Positions 33,773 through 42,295 of a stretch of 42,635 nucleotides of DNA are shown one piece after another (position 1 is the first letter of the stretch; each line of letters begins with the position of its first letter). A program made the translations under genes and the position numbers. The notes below the pieces were generated by a model. It was not told the origin of the DNA. It did no database searches and worked only from the letters and a program-made list of their open reading frames with translations. Source of the stretch: JAQXDR01 sp038138625 (GTDB lineage Bacteria; Pseudomonadota; Alphaproteobacteria; Rhodobacterales; Rhodobacteraceae); contig JAYQEA010000022.1 in the NCBI GenBank assembly GCA_038138625.1, positions 1-42,635 of the forward strand, in the 5' to 3' direction.

Positions 33773-34627
33773 ATGACAAGAGTTAATATCACGCGTCGCG
33801 CTATTTTGCTTGGTGCTGCCGCTGGTCTGGCCGCCCCAATGCTGGCACCGACACGGGCTTTTGCTGCTGGCAAGACGCTGGCTGATGTACAAGCAGCAGG
33901 CGTGCTGCAAATCGGATGTGAGGCAACATATCCCCCCTTTACCTTCCGCGACGCAGGCGAGATTGTGGGCTACGATGTCGATTTGGCAGCGTTGATGTGT
34001 GCGTCCCTAGGGGTCGAGCCGCAATTCGTGGATACCCAGTGGTCTGGTATTATCCCCGCGCTCTATGCCGGACGTTTCGATGTTATTATGTCATCCATGA
34101 GTTACCGCAAAGAGCGGCTGAAAAAAGTTGCGTTCTCCATTCCTTATGCCGAGGCCAGCCAGGCTCTGCTGATCCGCGCTGACGATGCCGATACAATCAC
34201 ATCAGTGCAGGATATGTCGGGCAAAGTTTTGGGCGTCAAGCTGGGCTCGCCGGGCGAAATGATGAAACCAGCGCTGGATGAGGAAATTGCTGCGGCCAAA
34301 GGTTCAGGATTTTCGAATGTGAAAATCTACGATGATCATCCGTCGGCCTATCTCGCGCTTAGCCAAGGGTCTGTCGATGGTGTGTTGAACACATTGCCGA
34401 CGTTGGGTCAGGTGATGAAGGACAGGCCAGGCGCCTATTCCCTGGTCCGCCCGGTGGGACAGTTGAATTGGGCTGGAATTGCGGCACGCAAGGAGGATCC
34501 GGAAATCGTCGAATGGATGGATGGCGAGCTGACCCGACTGAAAGACAGTGGTGAGATCTACGCGCTTCAAGAAAAGTGGTTCGGTTTCAAGATGGAATTG
34601 TCGGATACGATTCCAACCTTTGCCTGA
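33773..34627 (+). CDS. Amino-acid-type ABC transporter substrate-binding protein
   Basis: The 284-residue protein belongs to the HisJ/GlnH family: LQIGCEATYPPFTFRDAGEIVGYDVDLA near residue 45 is the family signature. The N-terminus has paired arginines followed by a hydrophobic stretch (TRRAILLGAAAGLAAP) and an AFA cleavage site, which resembles a Tat signal. The ATG at 33773 follows GGAGGA by eight bases, so the 79 extra codons of the longer frame are not used. It is first in a plus-strand operon with one permease, one ATPase and an amidohydrolase. The ligand is probably an amino acid or a ureido compound. Confidence 0.9.
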   Translation: MTRVNITRRAILLGAAAGLAAPMLAPTRAFAAGKTLADVQAAGVLQIGCEATYPPFTFRDAGEIVGYDVDLAALMCASLGVEPQFVDTQWSGIIPALYAGRFDVIMSSMSYRKERLKKVAFSIPYAEASQALLIRADDADTITSVQDMSGKVLGVKLGSPGEMMKPALDEEIAAAKGSGFSNVKIYDDHPSAYLALSQGSVDGVLNTLPTLGQVMKDRPGAYSLVRPVGQLNWAGIAARKEDPEIVEWMDGELTRLKDSGEIYALQEKWFGFKMELSDTIPTFA

Positions 34628-34693
34628 TTGACCGAATGCGACTGACTGTGCGCCTGCCATGCTGGTGGGCGCACTTATGAAAGGAGTGCGCAT

Positions 34694-35347
34694 ATGACCA
34701 TTGACTGGGACATCATCCGACAAAGCATTCCGCTGCTGGCTGAGGGTGTGGTCGTTACCCTGCAGGTGTCGTCTCTGGCCGCAATCTTGGGGCTGTTTCT
34801 GGGCGTTGTTTTGGGACTGGGATCCCTTTCGCGAAGCAGGCCTGTAAGATGGCTGGTGACTGGATATGTCGATTTCATCCGTGGCACTCCGTTACTGATC
34901 CAGATTTTTCTTGTCTTCTTTGCTTTGCCGATGATTGGCATTCGGTTTGATGAATTTTGGGCGGGTGTTTTTGCCTTATCCCTAAATGCTGCGGCGTTTG
35001 TGGCAGAGGTTGTGCGTGGCGGGGTTGGATCAATTGAACGTGGGCAGTCCGAAGCGGCCCTGGCAATAGGCATGCGTCACCGCCAGATTTTGGTGCACAT
35101 CCTGTTGCCTCAGGCTTATCGCCAGATGGTGCCGCCGCTGACAAACGAGCTGATCAGTCTGGTAAAGAATTCATCGCTGCTATCTGTCATCTCGGTCTAT
35201 GAATTAACCCGCGCAGGTCAGGCGATTATTTCGGTTCATTTTGTCCCGTTCGAGATCTACACGCTCCTCGCGTTATATTACTACGTCTTGATCAAAGCCC
35301 TGAGTTGGCTGTCGGTCCGTATCGAAAGCAGGCTTCCCACATGGTAG
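34694..35347 (+). CDS. Amino-acid-type ABC transporter permease
   Basis: A 217-residue HisM/GlnP-type permease with about five membrane segments. VDFIRGTPLLIQIFLVFFALP (about 56-76) and the EAA loop SEAALAIGMRHRQILVHILLPQA are typical. Only one permease is encoded, so the channel is probably a homodimer. The stop codon overlaps the ATPase start by seven bases. Confidence 0.92.
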   Translation: MTIDWDIIRQSIPLLAEGVVVTLQVSSLAAILGLFLGVVLGLGSLSRSRPVRWLVTGYVDFIRGTPLLIQIFLVFFALPMIGIRFDEFWAGVFALSLNAAAFVAEVVRGGVGSIERGQSEAALAIGMRHRQILVHILLPQAYRQMVPPLTNELISLVKNSSLLSVISVYELTRAGQAIISVHFVPFEIYTLLALYYYVLIKALSWLSVRIESRLPTW

Positions 35348-36087
35348 TGCCCGTCATTCAAGTAAAGCAACTTTCCAAAAGTTTTGGTGATAACCCTGTG
35401 CTGCGCAGCGTGTCCATTGATGTGGCTGCTGGCGAGACGGTTGTTATCATTGGTGCATCGGGATCCGGCAAGACCACTTTTTTGCGTTGCCTGAACCGGT
35501 TGGAAGAGCCAACAGGCGGTTCTGTCCAGCTGGACGGTCATCCTGTGGGCGGTGTTGGATCAGAAAAACTGGCTGCGGCGCAGCGTAGCCAGTTTGGATT
35601 TGTGTTTCAGCGCTTTAACTTGTTTCCGCATCTGACTGCTCGTGACAATGTTGCTATTGGACCTGAAAAGGTACGGGGTATGTCGCGGTCTGATGCCCGG
35701 GTTCTGGCCGCGTCTGAACTGGCGCGGGTGCACATGCAGGAGCATGCAGACAAGCGGCCCGCACAACTGTCCGGTGGCCAGCAGCAGCGCGTGGCGATCG
35801 CCCGAGCGTTGGCCATGAAACCGCGCGTCATGTTGTTTGATGAGCCCACATCGGCATTAGATCCGGAGTTGGTGCAAGAGGTATTGGATGTGATGAAGGA
35901 GCTTGCCCAAGACGGAATGACCATGGTTGTTGTCACCCACGAGATGGGCTTTGCGCGTGATGTGGCCGACCGTGTTATTTACATGGAAGATGGAGTTATT
36001 GCAGAAGAAGGACCCCCGGACCAGCTTTTCCGCGCACCTCAGTCCCTCGGCGCACAACGTTTTTTACGTCATTTGTCCAATGACTGA
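35341..36087 (+). CDS. Amino-acid-type ABC transporter ATP-binding protein
   Basis: A 248-residue GlnQ/HisP-type ATPase with Walker A GASGSGKTT, Q-loop FVFQRFNLFPHLTA, signature LSGGQQQRVAIARAL, Walker B VMLFDEPTSALDPE and the H-loop VTHEMGFA. The start is the ATG at 35341, which overlaps the permease stop. The frame is open 12 codons further upstream, but that lies inside the permease. Its end overlaps the amidohydrolase start by eight bases, so the enzyme is translationally coupled to the importer. Confidence 0.93.
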   Translation: MVVPVIQVKQLSKSFGDNPVLRSVSIDVAAGETVVIIGASGSGKTTFLRCLNRLEEPTGGSVQLDGHPVGGVGSEKLAAAQRSQFGFVFQRFNLFPHLTARDNVAIGPEKVRGMSRSDARVLAASELARVHMQEHADKRPAQLSGGQQQRVAIARALAMKPRVMLFDEPTSALDPELVQEVLDVMKELAQDGMTMVVVTHEMGFARDVADRVIYMEDGVIAEEGPPDQLFRAPQSLGAQRFLRHLSND

Positions 36088-37456
36088 CGGTGCTGCTAAT
36101 CACGATTTGATTGTGGCGGGCGGCACCCTTTTGACCGCTGATCCACACCGTCCTTATCTAGCAACCGGATGGGTAGTCATCCGCCGGGGGCGGATCGTTG
36201 CCATTCAGGATGCACCGCCTGACCGAATCCATCCCACAACCAAGATCATTGATGCCAGTGGATTTGTCGTCACACCGGGCTTTGTCAATGTGCACACCCA
36301 CGCCATTCTGAGCATGGTGCGCGGCGTTGCCGAAGATATGGGGTTCGCGCCGGCCTATACAATCGGGGTTCCCCATGGGCATGACCCAACCCCGGAAGAG
36401 GCCTATGCACTGGCCCAACTTGGTGGATTAGAGGCGCTGTGTTTTGGCTCGACCATCATCAACGATAGCTTCACCCATCAGGATGTGGCACTTCCTGCCA
36501 TGGCAGAAACTGGGATCAGGGCCTGGGGTTGCGGGCGAATCCATGATGTTGATTTCACGCGGGTCCACCTGGGAGAGTGGAGCTATGATACAAAAGTAGG
36601 AGAGCAAACGCTGCGTGCGGCCTCTGATCTTATTGCGCAAAATCATGATCCCATTGGCTTACGGACTGGTGTGGTTCTTGCACCCCATGCGCCGGACACG
36701 TGCTCACCGGATCTTTTGCGTCAGGTTCGCCAGATGCGTGATGACAGCGATCTTCGTATCAACACACATGTCTCACAGAGCAAAGTAGAAGTGGATTTTA
36801 TTCGGGAACGCGACGGACTAAGCCCGCCGGAGTTACTGGAGGATGTTGGTCTTCTCGATAACAGGCTGATTGGTGCACATTGCATACATGTCTCGGACAC
36901 AGATATTGCACGATTGGGCCGCTCGGGTGCCCATCTGGCCCATATTGCCAAGGGCAACCAGACGCATGGTCAAATCGCACCCACACGCGCGTTGTGTAGT
37001 GCAGGCATGAATCTGGCACTCTCTACCGACAACATGCACGCCGATATGGTAGAGCTTATGCGCTGGGCCCTTGCGTCGGGTCGGTTGCAAGAAGGCAAGA
37101 TCACAGAAGACTGGCAGCCTGCCAACATGTTTGAGGCCGCAACTATAGGCGGTGCGAGGGCGCTTGGACTTGAAGCAGAAATAGGCTCTCTGAGCGTTGG
37201 AAAACGCGCTGATTTGGTTTTATTCGATTTCAGGCGTCCGCATTTAAGGCCTTTGACCAATGTATTGGGAACATTGGTGCACACAGGACAAGGTCGTGAT
37301 GTAGATACCGTGATTGTGGAGGGCGAGGTCGTTGTCCGGGGTGGAGAGCCCTTGCGGGTTGACAAAATGGCTGTGCTTGAGGCGGCTGAAAAAGCCGCTT
37401 CGGCCTTGTGGGGCAGGGCGAGAGCGGAGGCGGCATCACAACCGCGACTTCCATGA
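36080..37456 (+). CDS. Amidohydrolase-superfamily deaminase/hydrolase coupled to the ABC importer
   Basis: The 458-residue protein has a leading beta-sandwich strand region and a metal-dependent barrel. His72 and His74 are in FVNVHTHAIL; INTHVSQSK, HCIHVSD and LSTDNMHAD give the further His, His and Asp ligands. It falls in the aminohydrolase branch with guanine, cytosine and S-adenosylhomocysteine deaminases, but the exact substrate is unclear. Coupling to the importer (8-base overlap) implies it acts on the compound brought in. The start is the ATG at 36080; the longer frame lies in the ATPase gene. Its sequence is well diverged from the amidohydrolase at 20622. Confidence 0.85.
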   Translation: MTDGAANHDLIVAGGTLLTADPHRPYLATGWVVIRRGRIVAIQDAPPDRIHPTTKIIDASGFVVTPGFVNVHTHAILSMVRGVAEDMGFAPAYTIGVPHGHDPTPEEAYALAQLGGLEALCFGSTIINDSFTHQDVALPAMAETGIRAWGCGRIHDVDFTRVHLGEWSYDTKVGEQTLRAASDLIAQNHDPIGLRTGVVLAPHAPDTCSPDLLRQVRQMRDDSDLRINTHVSQSKVEVDFIRERDGLSPPELLEDVGLLDNRLIGAHCIHVSDTDIARLGRSGAHLAHIAKGNQTHGQIAPTRALCSAGMNLALSTDNMHADMVELMRWALASGRLQEGKITEDWQPANMFEAATIGGARALGLEAEIGSLSVGKRADLVLFDFRRPHLRPLTNVLGTLVHTGQGRDVDTVIVEGEVVVRGGEPLRVDKMAVLEAAEKAASALWGRARAEAASQPRLP

Positions 37457-37803
37457 CAGCTTTTGGTCCCCAAAAATAAACCAGAAATACATTTGTCCGG
37501 TGCTGTTTCCACTGAGGGCAAGGGGTTCCGGAACTATTTGCAGATGGGATTTCGTGCAAAGCGCGTCACAGCTGGCGCTGCGGGTGTCTGGGGCAAGACC
37601 ATTCTCCCGGAAATGAGCAGCGCCACGGCGGGACGCACACACCTGTAGGCGATGCAGTTTTCAACCTCATTTCGAGGGCGCGGTCTTGGTAACAGGGTTT
37701 GGTCATCTTGCCGTTTTTTAACCGCTGCTCTGTAGCATTTTAAAGTGGAATTGGCGGCTTTGATGGTCACCGTTGTCTCTGGCCCAAGCAAAAGGCTTCA
37801 GGA
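37457..37803. other. 347-bp gap ending the catabolic island, no gene recognised
   Basis: It lies between the amidohydrolase and mmcB, whose 3' ends face each other. Short frames occur on both strands without recognisable domains. I see no strong hairpin with a T-run and no complete insertion sequence. Confidence 0.4.
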
Positions 37804-38262
37804 TCAACCCAGCACCCAGTCGGGATCGCGCAAAGCATGCAGACGTCGCGCAGCATGAACGGCAACCTTTTGGATCAATGCTTTGCGACGAGGTGCAGCA
37901 AGCTTTGTTTCGGATGGCATGCGCAAGATTTCGGCATCATAGGAGTCGGCTATGATCAATCCGTTTTCAAAAGGTAACAGATCCGTGGGGAAATCCGTGT
38001 CTACAGCCCAAAAATATCTATCGCACCAAGGCAGGTAGCTGTGCCACTTTTGATCTGACATAAAGTCTTCTCGGCTCGACTTGCATTCAATAACCCAAAT
38101 CTCGCCCTTGGGGCCCAATGCCAGAACATCAACGCGCAACCCGCGGATTGGCACAAATTCCACAACAGATGAAAATCCGTGGCTTGACAAATGCCGACAC
38201 ACCCCCCGTGCCAGAAGTTGTCCGGGCATTAAATCCTTGTTTATTTCTGTCCCTGATTGCAT
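37804..38262 (-). CDS. mmcB: MmcB family DNA-damage repair protein
   Basis: The 152-residue protein matches MmcB, a mitomycin-C-resistance factor of alphaproteobacteria with a PD-(D/E)xK nuclease-like core: Asp45 in LRVDVLALG, then Glu59 and Lys61 in WVIECKSS. RYFWAVDTDFPTDLLPF follows, also typical. The start is the ATG at 38262; the longer frame adds 24 residues that would run through the SOS box. That box, 13 bp before the ATG, predicts LexA repression and induction by DNA damage, as reported for mmcB in Caulobacter. Confidence 0.9.
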   Translation of the reverse strand: MQSGTEINKDLMPGQLLARGVCRHLSSHGFSSVVEFVPIRGLRVDVLALGPKGEIWVIECKSSREDFMSDQKWHSYLPWCDRYFWAVDTDFPTDLLPFENGLIIADSYDAEILRMPSETKLAAPRRKALIQKVAVHAARRLHALRDPDWVLG

Positions 38263-38274
38263 GGCTGTAAATAT

Positions 38275-38289
38275 GAACAATACGTGAAC
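38275..38289 (-). promoter_or_regulatory. LexA (SOS) box GTTC-N7-GTTC upstream of mmcB
   Basis: On the minus strand GTTC, seven bases (ACGTATT) and GTTC form the direct repeat recognised by alphaproteobacterial LexA. It ends 13 bp before the mmcB ATG, where a bound repressor would block transcription start. Confidence 0.85.
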
Positions 38290-38448
38290 AAAATCAACCC
38301 CCGCCTGAGGGTTGCCGTGGCCCTCTCTGCGCATTACCTACACACGTGACGGGACACTGCTCTTCGCGTGTATGGCAACATTCCGGTGGCCATAAACGTT
38401 CCGAGGGAGCTGGCTCTGGTCAGATCGTGGTCTGATTATCTGGCGCCC

Positions 38449-38464
38449 ACCTGTATATACAGGT
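38449..38464. promoter_or_regulatory. ACCTGTATATACAGGT palindrome in the nusB-mmcB gap
   Basis: A perfect 16-bp inverted repeat in the 336-bp gap 38263-38598. It lies about 190 bp upstream of mmcB and 135 bp past the nusB stop. It is shaped like an operator, but no regulator can be named. It is not followed by T, so it is not a terminator. Confidence 0.45.
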
Positions 38465-38598
38465 CTTCGGGAATGCGTTCGCCTCACGGTTGCTGTGGGT
38501 TCCGTCACCCTTAACTGGTCCCCAGATCCGTCAAGCATCAAAAGGGACACGCGAGCTTATCACTGTTTGGTGGGGCCGCAGGACCGCCGTCGACGCAT

Positions 38599-39060
38599 TT
38601 AGAACCCGTCTGGATGCGCCTCGTGTGCCATGTGGTCCAGTACGGCATTCACAAAGGCAGTTTCATTGCTGTCGGTTGAGAACGCATTCGAGACGGACAC
38701 AAACTCGCTGATAATCACTTTGGGTGGGGTATCTGTAGCCACCAATTCAGCGCCAGCTGCCCGGAATAAAGCTCTCAACGTAGGATCAATCCGTGCAATG
38801 GGCCATTTTGCGACCAAGCCCCTGTCCGCCATTTGGTCTACTTTGGCCTGCCAGTTCACTGCCTCTGCGACCAGCTTGGTAAACAATTTTGGATCGCCGT
38901 CACTTAGTTCTTCCCCGTCAATCAGGCCACCGAACCGATGTTCAAGGAATTCCTCCGTAACGGCCTCGGCCGACTGTCCACTATGTTCCATCTGGAAAAG
39001 CGCTTGAACGGCATACAGTCGGGCAGCTGTGCGCATGCGGCGTTTGACATCTGCCTTCAT
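38599..39060 (-). CDS. nusB: Transcription antitermination factor NusB
   Basis: NusB joins NusE in the antitermination complex on rRNA boxA. The 153-residue helical protein has RRMRTAARLYAVQALFQMEHSG near the start and RALFRAAGAEL, PPKVIISEFVSVSNAFSTDSNETAFVNAVLD near the end, all family signatures. It is the last gene of ribBA-ribH-nusB and overlaps ribH by four bases, the common bacterial arrangement. Confidence 0.96.
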   Translation of the reverse strand: MKADVKRRMRTAARLYAVQALFQMEHSGQSAEAVTEEFLEHRFGGLIDGEELSDGDPKLFTKLVAEAVNWQAKVDQMADRGLVAKWPIARIDPTLRALFRAAGAELVATDTPPKVIISEFVSVSNAFSTDSNETAFVNAVLDHMAHEAHPDGF

Positions 39061-39590
39061 GCTGATGTGTCCCGCGCGAAACGCTCATTTTCAGTTGGAA
39101 GGAAACCAACACCTTTCGGACTTCCCCATTTGCGGGTCAGCGCGATCAGGTGCAGCGCGGCGGCGGCAGCGCCTCCGCCTTTGTTTTGACCCTTGGCTTC
39201 GGCGCGGACAACTGCTTGTTCCGTGTTCTCCACTGTCAGGATGCCGTTGCCAATACAAAGCCCTTGCAGTCCCAAAAGGGTCAGTCCCCGAGAACTGTCA
39301 TTGCACACAGTATCGTAATGGGTGGTTTCGCCGCGGACCACACATCCTAAAGCAACATAGCCATCATAGTTTGACATCCGTTCTGCGATCGAGATGGCTG
39401 TCGGAACCTCCAGTGCGCCGGGAACGGAAATGGTTTCGTGAGTGCCGCCTGCCGCTTCGATCTCGGCGCGCGCGCCCGCCAAAAGCTCTTCAGCGATTTC
39501 GCGATAATAAGGCGAGACAACAATCAACACCTTTACCGGACGGTCAAAACTGGGCCGGGGTAACGTGTCATGCGAAATTGAGGTGGCCAT
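39057..39590 (-). CDS. ribH: 6,7-dimethyl-8-ribityllumazine synthase
   Basis: RibH condenses the ribitylaminouracil and 3,4-dihydroxybutanone phosphate to lumazine in riboflavin synthesis. The 177-residue protein has SVPGALEVP (55-63), GCVVRGETTHYD with the catalytic His91, and GNGILTVEN, all intact. The start shares one base with the ribBA stop (TAATG). The substrate from RibBA therefore passes between translationally coupled neighbours. Confidence 0.96.
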   Translation of the reverse strand: MATSISHDTLPRPSFDRPVKVLIVVSPYYREIAEELLAGARAEIEAAGGTHETISVPGALEVPTAISIAERMSNYDGYVALGCVVRGETTHYDTVCNDSSRGLTLLGLQGLCIGNGILTVENTEQAVVRAEAKGQNKGGGAAAAALHLIALTRKWGSPKGVGFLPTENERFARDTSA

Positions 39591-40717
39591 TACTGTAGCT
39601 CCGAAATTTTTAGGGTACCGACGATTTCCAGCCCGTAAGCGTCCAGACCCACAACTTTGGGAGTTGGAGAGTTGGTCAGCAGGATCAGCTTGCTAAGCCC
39701 GAGCGAGCTGAGGATTTGCGCACCCAGTCCATATTGGCGCAACGTCTTTGGGCTGACCCCGTCACCGGTTTCCAGTTTCATTGAGGTGTCGCGCAACAAG
39801 ACGACAACACCTCGACCTTCTTGTGCAACCTTGCGCATGGCGTTGTGAAATTCATCTGCACGACCGACGGGACCGGTGCCGATGACGTCCAGCATCGGAT
39901 CCATTGCGTGCATACGGACCAGTACAGGATCATCTCCATCCAGATCCCCTTTGGTCAGGACAATATGCTCATCGCCATGGGTTTCATCGGTGTATATCCT
40001 CATTTTCCAAGCACCACCGTATTCCGAGTGGATCATTTCCTCGGTCCGGACACGTACCAGATTATCGTGACGTCTGCGGTAGGCGATCAAATCGCTGATC
40101 GAGCCTATCTTTAGTCCGTGGAGCTGTGCAAAAGACACCAACTCGGGAAGGCGCGACATACTGCCGTCTTCGTTCATGATTTCGCAAATGACACCCGATG
40201 GGTTCAACCCGGCCAGGCGGCTGACATCCACAGCGGCTTCGGTATGACCGGCACGTACCAAAACGCCACCATTCTTGGCGCGCAGCGGAAAGACATGGCC
40301 GGGCGAGGCCAGATCTTGCGCGCCTTTGGTACCGTCTATTGCAACCGAGACTGTCCGCGCCCGGTCTGCAGCGGAAATTCCTGTGCTGACGCCTTCGCGC
40401 GCCTCAATTGAGACGGTAAATGCCGTTTCATGGCGTGAGGAGTTGTGGGTCGACATGAGCGGCAAATCCAGTTCCGTGATTCGCTGCGACGTCATTGCAA
40501 GACAGATCAAACCGCGCCCGTGTGTGGCCATGAAGTTAATCTGGTCAGGCGTCGCCCATTGAGCGGGAATAACCAGATCGCCTTCATTTTCGCGGTCTTC
40601 GTGGTCGACAAGGATGAACATGCGCCCATTACGGGCATCATCCAAGATCTCTTCGACCGAAGATATTGCATCTTTCCAGTTTTCTTCTACCCGGCCGGGG
40701 GTCTCGAAATCACTCAC
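39590..40717 (-). CDS. ribB: 3,4-dihydroxy-2-butanone 4-phosphate synthase with degenerate GTP cyclohydrolase II domain
   Basis: The N-terminal half (about 15-215) is a complete RibB: DHEDRENEGDLVIPA, RHETAFTVSIEAREGVSTGIS, HVFPLRA and GHTEAAVD carry the acidic and His residues for converting ribulose 5-phosphate. The C-terminal half has the RibA fold but lacks the zinc cysteine motif (CLTGDVF...CDCG); the region reads HAMDPMLDVIGTGPVGRADE instead. Such proteins (RibBX type) keep only butanone synthase activity, so a separate RibA is expected elsewhere. I chose the GTG at 40717 because AGGAGG lies eight bases upstream; the frame start at 40747 is also a GTG with no such site. 375 residues. 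Confidence 0.92.
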   Translation of the reverse strand: MSDFETPGRVEENWKDAISSVEEILDDARNGRMFILVDHEDRENEGDLVIPAQWATPDQINFMATHGRGLICLAMTSQRITELDLPLMSTHNSSRHETAFTVSIEAREGVSTGISAADRARTVSVAIDGTKGAQDLASPGHVFPLRAKNGGVLVRAGHTEAAVDVSRLAGLNPSGVICEIMNEDGSMSRLPELVSFAQLHGLKIGSISDLIAYRRRHDNLVRVRTEEMIHSEYGGAWKMRIYTDETHGDEHIVLTKGDLDGDDPVLVRMHAMDPMLDVIGTGPVGRADEFHNAMRKVAQEGRGVVVLLRDTSMKLETGDGVSPKTLRQYGLGAQILSSLGLSKLILLTNSPTPKVVGLDAYGLEIVGTLKISELQ

Positions 40718-40790
40718 GGGCGCACCCTCCTGTTGCTCAGATGGCACTTACCCTGAACCCCGACCAAAGCAAAGGGGGGACGTCGCCGCG

Positions 40791-41138
40791 TCAATCTAAC
40801 AAATCGCCCAGAATTTTGACAGCCAGGTAGAGCCCGGACTTGCGCTTGCGCTTTTTACTCTTGAGGACTTTGCGCGCCGCCTTGTGGGCTGTGGGATGGT
40901 TCAGCAGCTGTGTGAAATCAGAGGGGACTTTGGCCGATTTGCTTTTGGTCGATTTACCCCAAGGGTCATGTGAGGTCGTTTTCGGAGGGGCATGCGGCTT
41001 GCTTGATTTCAAATGTTTGATGTCATGCAGCGGTGCCCCGCAGCTGCCACATGCCAGCTCGTGCCGGGTTGTTCCGGATAACACCAAGGCGGCGCGATTG
41101 CCGCAATAGTTGCATGTCGTAATGCGCGTCGAAGGCAT
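40791..41138 (-). CDS. Small zinc-ribbon hypothetical protein
   Basis: A 115-residue protein with a four-cysteine zinc ribbon at the start: Cys9-x2-Cys12 and Cys30-x2-Cys33. A basic linker follows (residues 41-70, with many Ser, Lys and Pro), then a Lys-rich segment KVLKSKKRKRKSG and a hydrophobic C-terminus LYLAVKILGDLLD. The positive charge suggests contact with nucleic acid or membrane lipid. I do not recognise a named family. It lies between ribBA and rlmB on the same strand. Confidence 0.65.
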   Translation of the reverse strand: MPSTRITTCNYCGNRAALVLSGTTRHELACGSCGAPLHDIKHLKSSKPHAPPKTTSHDPWGKSTKSKSAKVPSDFTQLLNHPTAHKAARKVLKSKKRKRKSGLYLAVKILGDLLD

Positions 41139-41199
41139 ATCTCTCTCTTTCTTGTCTACGCATCACCTAGGGTGCGCAACGCCATCTTTCAAAGAAAAA

Positions 41200-41985
41200 T
41201 CAATCTATTTTTCGCGTGACTTCATAGAGGGCAACAGCGGCTGCATTAGAGACATTCAACGAACCAAACGCTTGTGCATATGGAATCTTGACCAGATGGT
41301 CGCAGGTTTCTTTTGTGCGCGCGCGCAAACCCGGCCCCTCGGCCCCAAGAACCAGTGCGATCGGTCGATTTCGGCGGGAGTGCATCGCAGCATCTATTGT
41401 TATGTCAGCCTCTCCATCCAGACCCAACAATACAAATCCCATATTCCGTAAATGTTCCATTGTATCTGCAAGATTGCGCTCACGTAGATACGGCTGGCGC
41501 TCTAATGCGCCACTGGCCGTTTTTGCCAAAGCGCCGGTTTCTGGTGCCGAATGATGCCGTGTGCCAATAACGGCAGTTGCACCAAATACTTCAGCAGATC
41601 GCAGGATAGCACCCACATTATGCGGATCGGTGACGCGATCCAGCAAAACCACAACAGGCACTTTATCGCCGCTTAGGACGACTTGATCCAACGGTCCCCA
41701 GTCCAGAGGGCGCACTTCAAGCGCGGCCCCTTGATGCACAGATCCGGAGTCCAGAGGGGCAGCAAATTTGCGTGGTTCTGTGATTTCGGGTGTGATTTCG
41801 GCAAAAGCTATCGCATCTTCTAGTTTGGCCTGTGCATTGCGGGTCACAATCAGGCGAAGTTTTTCGCGATTGGGGTTTGCCAACGCGTCCCTGACGGCAT
41901 GCAAGCCAAACAACCACACAGTGGTCCGGGCCTCGGCCCGTCGCGATTGTTCTTTTTCCACTACCCATTGAGGTTTTTTTGCCAT
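41200..41985 (-). CDS. rlmB: TrmH/SpoU family 23S rRNA (guanosine-2'-O-)-methyltransferase RlmB
   Basis: The 261-residue protein has a substrate-binding N-terminal part (about 1-95, with VWLFGLHAVRDALANPNR) and a SPOUT knot domain. LDRVTDPHNVGAILRSAEVFG, LGAEGPGLRART and GSLNVSNAAAVALYEV are the three SpoU motifs. RlmB methylates G2251 of 23S rRNA; a tRNA methylase role cannot be excluded but the FGLHAV start favours RlmB. The ATG at 41985 follows AGGACAGG; the longer frame to 42108 runs toward the tRNA gene and is unlikely. The gene is divergent from tRNA-Tyr. Confidence 0.93.
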   Translation of the reverse strand: MAKKPQWVVEKEQSRRAEARTTVWLFGLHAVRDALANPNREKLRLIVTRNAQAKLEDAIAFAEITPEITEPRKFAAPLDSGSVHQGAALEVRPLDWGPLDQVVLSGDKVPVVVLLDRVTDPHNVGAILRSAEVFGATAVIGTRHHSAPETGALAKTASGALERQPYLRERNLADTMEHLRNMGFVLLGLDGEADITIDAAMHSRRNRPIALVLGAEGPGLRARTKETCDHLVKIPYAQAFGSLNVSNAAAVALYEVTRKID

Positions 41986-42117
41986 CTGACCTGTCCTTAA
42001 ACCGAGGCGCGCAAAATGCGCCAAAACAGGGGTCGGCTGCAAGGGTTTTTCGGGTTGACGAGGATTGGCGGCGAGGGTATCCGTGCCGCTATTCCAAATG
42101 GAACACATTTGGAAAGT

Positions 42118-42201
42118 GGGCGACAGGCCGCAAGGTGTGGCAGGGGACTGTAACTCCCTCGCGGAGACGCACGCCTGGTTCGATTCCAGGGTCGCCCACC
42201 A
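42118..42201 (+). tRNA. tRNA-Tyr (GTA)
   Basis: An 84-base cloverleaf. Acceptor GGGCGAC pairs with GTCGCCC, then discriminator A and an encoded CCA. The D stem is GCC/GGC. The anticodon stem GGGGA/TCCCT closes the loop CTGTAAC with anticodon GTA. A long variable arm (GCG-GAGA-CGC) and T arm CCTGG-TTCGATT-CCAGG follow. The long variable arm with GTA is diagnostic of bacterial tRNA-Tyr. Its 3' end is a likely phage or island attachment site. Confidence 0.95.
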
Positions 42202-42295
42202 TTCACTCTACAGCGTCAATTTCTTTAGCCCTTTAGCTTTTTATCAACGCTGAGATAGCACATTTTCGATACATATCACTCGGTTTTCGATACCA

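Noticed and set aside
38449..38464. Gamma-proteobacterial type LexA box (CTG-N10-CAG)
   Set aside because: The spacing between CTG and CAG is 6, not 10, and this lineage uses GTTC-N7-GTTC, which is present closer to mmcB.
39590..40717. FMN riboswitch before ribBA
   Set aside because: Only about 70 bp separate it from the upstream gene and no conserved riboswitch segments are present.
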